From GCA-020344715 sp050115935 (GTDB taxonomy: Archaea; Thermoproteota; Bathyarchaeia; Bathyarchaeales; Bathyarchaeaceae): 5,975 nt of DNA. The notes below the pieces were generated by a model. The model worked only from the letters and a program-made list of their open reading frames with translations, had not been told where the DNA came from and ran no database searches. The position numbers and the translations under genes are program-made. The DNA is taken from NCBI GenBank assembly GCA_050115935.1, contig JASFPO010000123.1, positions 1 through 5,975 of the forward strand. Direction: 5' to 3'. Shown piece after piece: positions 1 through 4,510 of this stretch (position 1 is the first letter of the stretch; every line of letters begins with the position of its first letter).

Positions 1-709
1 TGAAAGACGAGATCCCTGCAATAAGTCCAATTGCAAAATAATGCATACAATCATGTTCGTAAGCAAGGGGCACAAGTTCATCTACTGATACGAAGACCAT
101 TACACCTGCCGCGAAAGCCAACAAGGGTGCGTTGAACTGAGGTATTGATGAGGTTAACGCAATTCCACAGATGGCTCCGAATGGCTCAGCCAACGCCGAT
201 AAGACGAGAAGTTTCAGCAAGAGTTTCGTTTTCTTTGTAAGTACAAGCGGAACTGCAAGCGCAAACTCCTCCGGTATGTTGTGCATGGCGATTCCCAGAG
301 CGACTAGCAATCCTAGTCTCACTTCCACCCAAAAGCTGCTAGCCATAGCGAATCCCTCTGGAAAATCATGGATTATTATCCCAATTGCCACAAGGTAACT
401 TATCTTGATCAAATGTCCTGAGGATCCCTTTTCCTCTATCAGATGCATATGGGGTAATCGGATGTCAATTATCAAGATTAACACGAACCCTAAGGCAAAC
501 GCCAAGATAACAAAGAGCTCATCCATCATTTGGAGGGCTGTTGCGAGCAGCTCGAGAAAACTGATAGCAATCATGATTCCAGACGAGAAGCCAACACCTA
601 GCGACACATAATCTCTTTTTCCCTTCAGGAAGACCGCTAAAAGGGCACCAATTACTGTTGTCGAACCTGACAGGAAACTGACTAGCAGTATAACCCATGC
701 ATCTTGCAA
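1..709 (-). CDS. ZIP-family divalent metal transporter (ZupT/GufA type), C-terminus cut off by window edge
   Basis: Integral membrane transporter of the ZIP family, expected to bring zinc, iron or similar divalent cations into the cytoplasm. Reading from a TTG codon gives 236 uninterrupted residues; ZupT proteins are about 250-260, so only a short tail is missing. The chain is strongly hydrophobic throughout. TM4 carries HDFPEG (His114, Asp115, Glu118) and TM5 carries HNIPEE (His143, Asn144, Glu147), the paired metal-site motifs of the family. Glu175 in ALAEPFGA (TM6) and VSVDELVP (206-213) also match ZupT-like proteins. The loop before TM4 has a PHMH motif at 86-89. The TTG start is chosen because a stop codon (TGA) lies directly before it, no ATG or GTG occurs for the first 33 codons, and the N-terminus then aligns with the first helix of ZupT. 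It seems to be transcribed separately from the upstream genes. The exact metal cannot be told from sequence. Confidence 0.88.
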   Translation of the reverse strand, partial: MQDAWVILLVSFLSGSTTVIGALLAVFLKGKRDYVSLGVGFSSGIMIAISFLELLATALQMMDELFVILAFALGFVLILIIDIRLPHMHLIEEKGSSGHLIKISYLVAIGIIIHDFPEGFAMASSFWVEVRLGLLVALGIAMHNIPEEFALAVPLVLTKKTKLLLKLLVLSALAEPFGAICGIALTSSIPQFNAPLLAFAAGVMVFVSVDELVPLAYEHDCMHYFAIGLIAGISSF

Positions 710-712
710 TCA

Positions 713-725
713 CTTGAGCCTCAAG
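713..725. promoter_or_regulatory. 13-bp perfect inverted repeat between TATA box and start of the ZIP gene (operator candidate)
   Basis: CTTGAG and CTCAAG arms (6 bp each) separated by a single base. The repeat sits between the TATA box and the TTG start, where a bound repressor would block polymerase recruitment. It could be an operator for a metal-responsive repressor, though no known consensus is claimed. Confidence 0.35.
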
Positions 726-732
726 ATCAAAG

Positions 733-738
733 TTTATA
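733..738 (-). promoter_or_regulatory. Candidate archaeal TATA box of the ZIP transporter gene
   Basis: TATAAA on the minus strand, preceded by GGG. Its centre lies 26-27 bases upstream of the TTG start at 709. That is the usual TATA-to-transcription-start distance in archaea, so the transcript may begin at or very near the start codon (leaderless). A GAGG nine bases before TTG would then lie outside the mRNA. This is inferred from spacing only. Confidence 0.5.
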
Positions 739-773
739 CCCAACTATTGGCTTTTGCGAGTCGAAATGCCTAG

Positions 774-1310
774 CTACGTTTTGTTTCGTTTGACGATTTC
801 CAGTTTCTGTGGATATCTTAACGCGAGTTCTGCGTACAAGTTTTTGTAACTCGTCCATAATCTTTGATAGTCTTTCGTCACTTCACCCACAATCTTTGCG
901 GGTACGCCAACAACAATCTTTCGATCTTCTACAACCTGTTTGTTCTTTACGACGCATCCTTCGCCGACCACCGACCAAACGCCGACAACTGCATAGTCGC
1001 TGACAATTGCGCCCATGCCTATGACTGCATAGTCTCTTACCGTGCAGTTGTGCAAGATTGAACCGTGGCCTACGGTTACCATGTTGCCAACCTTGCATTT
1101 TTCGTTGGGTCTGGCGTGGAGAACGCAGTTTTCTTCTATGCTAGTCTTATCTCCTATCAGAATACTTCCGTAGTCGCCTCTTATTTTTGCGCCAGGTCCT
1201 ATGTAGCATTGCTTTCCAGTCGTGATATCCCCAATCACTTCTGCACTTTGGCTCACGTAGGTTCCTTCACCAATTTTTGGCTCTTCACCCTCAAATCGAT
1301 ACAAGACCAT
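774..1310 (-). CDS. Gamma-carbonic-anhydrase-like left-handed beta-helix (hexapeptide) protein
   Basis: A 178-residue cytosolic protein of the gamma-carbonic anhydrase/PaaY/YrdA group, expected to be a trimer with metal ions at subunit interfaces. The first ~140 residues show the hexapeptide-repeat pattern of a left-handed beta-helix (for example IGPGAKIRGD, VGNMVTVGHG, VIGMGAIVSD); the rest is a C-terminal helix. The three zinc-ligand histidines are present: His65 (VLHAR), His82 (VGHGS) and His87 (ILHNC), with the HX4H spacing of Cam. Arg44 and Asp46 match the conserved Arg-Asp pair. From memory of the Cam sequence, catalytic Asn73 and Gln75 correspond to Ser57 and Glu59 here, and the acidic proton-shuttle loop is absent, as in CamH/YrdA-type proteins. 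Carbonic anhydrase activity is therefore possible but not assured; an acyltransferase or thioesterase-like role is the alternative. The start is supported by GAGGTGA at 1315-1321, four bases upstream. Confidence 0.88.
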   Translation of the reverse strand: MVLYRFEGEEPKIGEGTYVSQSAEVIGDITTGKQCYIGPGAKIRGDYGSILIGDKTSIEENCVLHARPNEKCKVGNMVTVGHGSILHNCTVRDYAVIGMGAIVSDYAVVGVWSVVGEGCVVKNKQVVEDRKIVVGVPAKIVGEVTKDYQRLWTSYKNLYAELALRYPQKLEIVKRNKT

Positions 1311-1323
1311 ATACTCACCTCAG

Positions 1324-1447
1324 TTAAGTTGGAGGTCCACATGATGTCCACTCTGGTACTTGGCCATCGGGAATTCCCGGTACATAGACGCCTTGGTGGA
1401 ACAGGACCAAAAGTTGGCTTCTCATCTTCCAGATCAGCTACTTCCAT
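1324..1447 (-). pseudogene. Possible small (about 40-residue) gene interrupted by a one-base frameshift
   Basis: The stretch between the second ferredoxin-ATPase and the carbonic-anhydrase-like gene holds two overlapping short frames. One starts with ATG at 1447, four bases after the ATPase stop, and begins MEVADLEDEKPTFGPVPP. The other, one base out of register, ends with GVYVPGIPDGQVPEWTSC then GPPT and a TAA at 1324-1326, 13 bases before the next start codon. Removing one base near 1390-1396 fuses them into a single 40-residue Pro/Gly-rich reading that fills the gap neatly. Unfused, the first frame runs on into the next gene with unconvincing sequence. I do not recognise the protein. There is no clear ribosome-binding site, so it could be chance; a sequencing error or true decay would also explain it. 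The downstream part alone, from an internal ATG at 1425, is an intact 33-residue frame. Confidence 0.3.
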
Positions 1448-1451
1448 ATCG

Positions 1452-2309
1452 TTAAGCTGAAGGAGTCTTTTCCCACATCTTCTTTATTTCTTTGGTGACA
1501 TCACTTTCAGGGGCATACTCCACTATGGGCTTTCCGTTAACCATGGCTTTTGTTACTACTGGATTAAAGGGGATTTTTCCAACAACATCTATTCCGTTTT
1601 CTTTACAGAATTTCAAAATTCTCTCGGTGTTATCCTTGTTTATGTCGTACATATTTACACAAACAAGTGGTGGCACATCGAAATGTCTCAGCAATTGTAG
1701 TGCTCTCTCAAGATCGTGAATTCCAGAAACGGTTGGTTCTGTAACCACCAAGCCAGCGTTCACTCCTGCAACAGAGGCGATAACGGGGCAGCCTATTCCG
1801 GGAGGACCATCTATTATGATTAGGTTGCTATGCTCCTTTTCTGCCAATATTTTTGCGTTTTGCCTGACTAAAGTAACGAGTTTTCCTGAATTTGCTTCGC
1901 CAGGGCTAAGCATGGCGTGAGCCATAGAACCGTATTTAGTCTTTGAGATGTACGCATTGCCAGACATTCGTTCAATCAAAGTTATTGCATTTGCCGGGCA
2001 GACAATGGCACAAACGCCGCATCCCTCACAGGAAATGGGTTCAATCATGATGTCTTCTGTTATGGCATCGAATCTGCATTTTTCCTGACATAGACCGCAT
2101 TCTGTACATTTTTCTTCTTCAATAACAGCTAGCTTTGAACCCTTGAATTCTTGTGTTCTAACGACTTTGGGATGCAAGAGCATGTGAAGATCTGGTGCGT
2201 CCACATCACAGTCAGCTATAACAGCTTTCTTTGCCACTGCTGCGAGTGAAGCGGTTATCGTCGTTTTGCCCGTGCCACCCTTACCGCTCAAAACTGCTAT
2301 TTGCTTCAT
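1452..2309 (-). CDS. MinD-superfamily P-loop ATPase with inserted 2x[4Fe-4S] ferredoxin domain (second of pair)
   Basis: A 285-residue cytosolic ATPase of the MinD/NBP35-like SIMIBI class with a ferredoxin domain inserted after the first third (COG1149-type). The deviant Walker A is GKGGTGKTT (9-17) with the signature Lys10; DCDVDAPD (33-40) is the switch region and IIIDGPPG (164-171) is Walker B with Asp167. Two four-cysteine clusters are visible: Cys68/71/74/78 and Cys94/97/100/104, the classic CX2CX2CX3C pattern binding two [4Fe-4S] clusters. Cys174 follows Walker B in GIGCPV, as in its sister protein. The start ATG overlaps the stop of the preceding ATPase (ATGA), so the two are translationally coupled. 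In Desulfovibrio such paired ATPases accompany ORP and MRP. A role in ATP-driven cluster assembly or in delivery of electrons or metal sites is inferred. The family is certain, the exact partner is not. Confidence 0.93.
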   Translation of the reverse strand: MKQIAVLSGKGGTGKTTITASLAAVAKKAVIADCDVDAPDLHMLLHPKVVRTQEFKGSKLAVIEEEKCTECGLCQEKCRFDAITEDIMIEPISCEGCGVCAIVCPANAITLIERMSGNAYISKTKYGSMAHAMLSPGEANSGKLVTLVRQNAKILAEKEHSNLIIIDGPPGIGCPVIASVAGVNAGLVVTEPTVSGIHDLERALQLLRHFDVPPLVCVNMYDINKDNTERILKFCKENGIDVVGKIPFNPVVTKAMVNGKPIVEYAPESDVTKEIKKMWEKTPSA

Positions 2310-3142
2310 TTATCAGCAAGCTTCCCTGCTTTATCAAAAAGTGTCTGGAACTTCTCTTTCCATTCAGGCATCTCCAAGCTGAAGGGAACGCCTCTTGAGT
2401 AATGCTCCGCTATTTTTCTCTGGTAAGGAATCTCAAGCAGTATAGGGATATTGTTTTCTTCGCAGTACTCATAGACTTTCTTGTCTCCTAGACCTGCACG
2501 GTTAACGACGACACCAAAAGGAACCCTCATTTCCTTTAAAACCTGAACCGCTATCTTCAGATCATGTAGACCGAAAGGAGTGGGCTCTGTAACAAGAACG
2601 CAGAAGTCGCTTCCCTTGATGGTCTCTACGACTGGACAGGAAATCCCAGGCGGCGAATCGATTATCACAGTTTTTTCCTTGTCAATATGCTTCTTAACTT
2701 CCTTTATCACTGGAACTGACATAGGTTTGCCTACTTCAAGTTCGCCAAAAATCACTTCAATGTTTGCTGCCGCTCCAATTTCAACCGTTCCAATCTGCTG
2801 TTTTTTCTCAGTAATTGCATGTTTGGGACAGATAATGATACATCCACCACAGCCATGACAGAGCTCCTGAAAAACAAGAACTTCATCCGAACCCGCAAAA
2901 AGAGCGTTGTACTCACAGAATCTTGCGCATTCTCCACAACTATCACAGATTTCTTCATTGATCTGTGGAGTTAGAACGTAAACGGGTTTTGTCTCAATTA
3001 CTGTGGGATTCAAGAGCAAATGAACGTTAGGCTCTTCTACATCGCAGTCTAAGAGTTGAACATTTGTGAGAGATAGGGCAGTGTTTACAGCTACGGTTGT
3101 CTTTCCGGTTCCTCCTTTTCCGCTCGCTACAGAAAGAATCAT
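2306..3142 (-). CDS. MinD-superfamily P-loop ATPase with inserted 2x[4Fe-4S] ferredoxin domain (first of pair)
   Basis: A 278-residue paralogue of the following gene with the same architecture. The deviant Walker A is GKGGTGKTT (8-16) with signature Lys9; DCDVEEPN (32-39) is the switch region; VIIDSPPG (159-166) is Walker B with Asp162. The inserted ferredoxin uses Cys66/69/72/76 and Cys95/98/101/105. Cys169 in GISCPV corresponds to Cys174 of the sister. Sequence identity between the two is clear in the nucleotide-binding parts but low in the linkers, and the ferredoxin insert is two residues different in spacing, so they are old paralogues rather than a recent duplication. They may form a heterodimer, since deviant Walker A ATPases dimerise across the ATP site. 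The start overlaps the stop of the scaffold gene by four bases (ATGA); a GAGG about 13 bases upstream is a weak ribosome-binding site, consistent with coupling. Confidence 0.93.
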   Translation of the reverse strand: MILSVASGKGGTGKTTVAVNTALSLTNVQLLDCDVEEPNVHLLLNPTVIETKPVYVLTPQINEEICDSCGECARFCEYNALFAGSDEVLVFQELCHGCGGCIIICPKHAITEKKQQIGTVEIGAAANIEVIFGELEVGKPMSVPVIKEVKKHIDKEKTVIIDSPPGISCPVVETIKGSDFCVLVTEPTPFGLHDLKIAVQVLKEMRVPFGVVVNRAGLGDKKVYEYCEENNIPILLEIPYQRKIAEHYSRGVPFSLEMPEWKEKFQTLFDKAGKLADK

Positions 3143-3555
3143 TTGTGTAGTCTATCCTCATATTTGGCTATTGTCTTTTGAAGCGTTGTGACGGCGAGCT
3201 TTGGGCAGTGGAGTTTTGACTGCGGTAGTCCATTCAGCTTCTGTATTATGTCGTGTTCCGTTATTCTCTTTGCGGTTTCCAGCGTCTTGCCTAATACAAT
3301 TGATGTTATCGCTGAGCCTGATGAAGCTGCTCCTGGACAACCTAGGTACTGGAATTTGGCATCTTCTACAACATTATCTTCACCGATCTTCAGGTAGAGT
3401 TTCATGGTGTCTCCACAAGGTCCCATGTAGGACAAGTCGACATCTGAGTTTCTAATCACGCCGACGTTGACTTTATTCCTGTAGAATTCGATTGCTTTTT
3501 CCGAATAGCCAGCTTCTTTTAGTAGCTCCAATTCCTCCTTCTTCAAGCTTGACAT
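3139..3555 (-). CDS. Stand-alone IscU/NifU N-domain iron-sulfur cluster scaffold
   Basis: A 138-residue cytosolic scaffold on which Fe-S clusters are built before transfer to target proteins. All the active-site residues of IscU are present: Cys47 and Asp49 in PCGDT, Cys73 in GCPGAASSGSA, and His116-Cys117 in HCPKL. The N-terminal ~35 residues (SEKAIEFYRNKVNVG) are the usual helix before the scaffold fold. The central [2Fe-2S] domain and C-terminal Nfu domain of full-length nitrogen-fixation NifU are missing, so this is the short form found widely in anaerobes. No cysteine desulfurase lies in the window, so sulfur must come from elsewhere. A longer frame exists from an ATG at 3597 directly after the upstream stop. 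The inner ATG at 3555 is preferred because GAGGGGAG lies eight bases before it, whereas the outer ATG has none. It overlaps the next ATPase gene by four bases. Confidence 0.93.
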   Translation of the reverse strand: MSSLKKEELELLKEAGYSEKAIEFYRNKVNVGVIRNSDVDLSYMGPCGDTMKLYLKIGEDNVVEDAKFQYLGCPGAASSGSAITSIVLGKTLETAKRITEHDIIQKLNGLPQSKLHCPKLAVTTLQKTIAKYEDRLHK

Positions 3556-3563
3556 ATCTGTTT

Positions 3564-3571
3564 CTCCCCTC
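3564..3571 (-). promoter_or_regulatory. Ribosome-binding site deciding the start of the scaffold gene
   Basis: GAGGGGAG on the minus strand, eight bases before the ATG at 3555. It favours this inner start over the upstream ATG at 3597, which has no purine-rich site. Confidence 0.7.
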
Positions 3572-3597
3572 ACAGTGGATGAGTAAGTTTCGTTCAT

Positions 3598-3972
3598 CTA
3601 TTGGTGGTGGGCATGACGGCAGCCCTCGGTTAGCTCTTCTAATATATTGCTGTTGTACGCTGCAATTGCGTCTCTGACGGTGTTCGCGTTAGACCTTAAC
3701 ACCGCTACTCTAGCATTTTGGAAGATTCTCAAAGCTCGTGGACCCATTCCGTAAGTGATGAGTGCGGTTGGCTGGAGCTCCAGAATACGATCAGGTGGTT
3801 TTCCTGAACCTCCTAGATGTTCACTAGTGTTAGGCACTGTTTTTTGACTGGTGACTTCACCAGATTCATCTAGGTCCACAACAGCGAAGTAGGGTGCTCT
3901 TCCGAAGTGCTCTGACAATCGAGCGTTTAAGCCGGCTTCGTTGAGTACTGGAAATACGATTCTAGCCTTCAT
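3598..3972 (-). CDS. NifX/NafY/ORP-like cofactor-binding protein with Cys/His-rich tail (COG1433-type)
   Basis: A 124-residue single-domain protein of the dinitrogenase iron-molybdenum cofactor-binding (NifB C-terminal/NifX/NafY) superfamily, which folds like RNase H. The family hallmarks are LSEHFGRAPYFAVVDLD (19-35) and the GMGPRALRIFQNARVAVL segment (75-92). Members bind or carry metal-sulfur cofactors; the Desulfovibrio relative ORP holds a Mo-Cu-sulfide cluster. The C-terminus ends in GCRHAHHQ (117-124), one Cys and three His, a plausible metal-binding tail that the neighbouring paralogue lacks. Start chosen at the inner ATG because a near-perfect Shine-Dalgarno (3976-3984) precedes it; the longer frame from 4014 would translate that site itself. 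The scaffold gene follows after 42 bases, in line with one transcript. The superfamily is secure, but the cofactor carried is unknown and nothing in the window points to nitrogenase. Confidence 0.9.
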   Translation of the reverse strand: MKARIVFPVLNEAGLNARLSEHFGRAPYFAVVDLDESGEVTSQKTVPNTSEHLGGSGKPPDRILELQPTALITYGMGPRALRIFQNARVAVLRSNANTVRDAIAAYNSNILEELTEGCRHAHHQ

Positions 3973-3975
3973 CCT

Positions 3976-3984
3976 ATCACCTCC
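3976..3984 (-). promoter_or_regulatory. Near-perfect Shine-Dalgarno deciding the start of the second NifX/ORP-like gene
   Basis: GGAGGTGAT on the minus strand, close in front of the ATG at 3972. The upstream in-frame start at 4014 would place this site inside the coding region, so it is rejected. Confidence 0.8.
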
Positions 3985-3992
3985 TCTTCTTC

Positions 3993-4008
3993 TATTGTTT
4001 GAACAATA
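3993..4008. promoter_or_regulatory. 16-bp inverted repeat upstream of the second NifX/ORP-like gene
   Basis: TATTGTT and AACAATA arms (7 bp each) with a two-base centre, 21 bases upstream of the start codon at 3972. It lies in the only sizeable gap inside the cofactor cluster, just ahead of the ribosome-binding site. It could be an operator for an internal promoter or a small mRNA hairpin; both are inference. Confidence 0.35.
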
Positions 4009-4024
4009 ACCCATTCCTGATCAC

Positions 4025-4048
4025 TGCAATCTTGACATCTCGATTGCA
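4025..4048. repeat. Inverted repeat with 10-base spacer in the gap between the two NifX/ORP-like genes
   Basis: TGCAATC and GATTGCA arms (7 bp each, perfect) separated by ten bases, beginning 37 bases after the stop of the first NifX/ORP-like gene. As RNA it could form a weak hairpin; as DNA its half-site spacing could suit a dimeric regulator. No T-run follows, so it does not look like a terminator. Confidence 0.3.
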
Positions 4049-4084
4049 CTCTGCTACAGTTCCTTTGGTCTAGTCGTACAATAA

Positions 4085-4474
4085 TCATCTCCCGCCACGT
4101 CCTCTAACCTCAGGCCTTCCAAAATGTCCTCGAACAGTAGGTGAATTAGTCTCCTTCAGTTCGCCTCTCTTGTACTTCTCAACAACCTCTTTTACGTTTC
4201 CAGAAACCCCTGTAAACACTTTGATCCGAGCGGTTGACAGCGCTTGAAACGCGTTCGGCCCAATATTTCCTGTCAAAACCACTTCGGCTCCTTTGCTCAC
4301 AATCGTCTGAGCCGCTTGAATTCCAGCTCCACTCATTGAACCAGTGGCAATGTTTGAAACTGCCTCGAACTCCATAGTTTCGGAATCCACAATCACAAAA
4401 TATGGACACCTGCCAAACCTTGGATCTATCTGAGCCTCTAGGTTATCTGAAACTGCAGTCACACATATTTGCAT
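4085..4474 (-). CDS. NifX/NafY/ORP-like cofactor-binding protein with Arg/Gly-rich tail (COG1433-type)
   Basis: A 129-residue paralogue of the gene downstream, in the same FeMo-cofactor-binding superfamily. The core motifs are DPRFGRCPYFVIVD (17-30), IATGSMSGAGIQAAQTIV (42-59) and LTGNIGPNAFQALSTARI (67-84). Cys23 in the GRCPYF motif replaces the Ala found in the second copy (GRAPYF). The C-terminus (115-129) is rich in Arg and Gly around GHFGRPEVRGRGGR, a tail style common in archaeal and anaerobe members and of unknown purpose. It follows mrp by 36 bases, so the two are probably co-transcribed and the proteins may interact, as ORP and MRP do in Desulfovibrio. The start is the inner ATG at 4474 because a full GGAGGTGATC Shine-Dalgarno (4477-4486) precedes it closely; a GTG at 4498 would read through that site. 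Confidence 0.9.
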   Translation of the reverse strand: MQICVTAVSDNLEAQIDPRFGRCPYFVIVDSETMEFEAVSNIATGSMSGAGIQAAQTIVSKGAEVVLTGNIGPNAFQALSTARIKVFTGVSGNVKEVVEKYKRGELKETNSPTVRGHFGRPEVRGRGGR

Positions 4475-4476
4475 TT

Positions 4477-4486
4477 GATCACCTCC
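4477..4486 (-). promoter_or_regulatory. Perfect Shine-Dalgarno deciding the start of the first NifX/ORP-like gene
   Basis: GGAGGTGATC on the minus strand immediately before the ATG at 4474. It matches the anti-Shine-Dalgarno of 16S rRNA over ten bases and excludes the upstream GTG at 4498 as the true start. Confidence 0.8.
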
Positions 4487-4510
4487 CCGCGCGCACACGC
4501 TCTTTCTTAC

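Noticed and set aside
519..743. Minus-strand open frame of 74 codons overlapping the ZIP gene start
   Set aside because: A different register of the same strand covered by the ZIP transporter; the ZIP reading is uninterrupted with clear motifs, so this frame is a shadow.
1253..1447. 64-codon minus-strand frame running from the small gap into the carbonic-anhydrase-like gene
   Set aside because: Its second half has no protein-like character and overlaps a real gene by 58 bases. Only its first part is considered, as half of a possible frameshifted small gene.
1065..1460. 131-codon open frame on the plus strand
   Set aside because: Antisense to the carbonic-anhydrase-like gene and the gap upstream of it; no recognisable motif and no supporting start signal.
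3556..3597. Fourteen-residue N-terminal extension of the scaffold from the ATG at 3597
   Set aside because: No ribosome-binding site precedes that ATG, while a strong one precedes the inner ATG at 3555, and the extension does not fit the family's N-terminus.
4025..4048. Transcription terminator after the first NifX/ORP-like gene
   Set aside because: The hairpin arms are short with a ten-base loop, and no T-rich run follows on the minus strand, so neither a bacterial intrinsic nor an archaeal oligo-T terminator is supported.
3598..4474. Nitrogen-fixation gene cluster
   Set aside because: The NifX-like and NifU-like families alone are widespread in organisms that do not fix nitrogen, and no nifH, nifD, nifK, nifE, nifN or nifB is present in the window.
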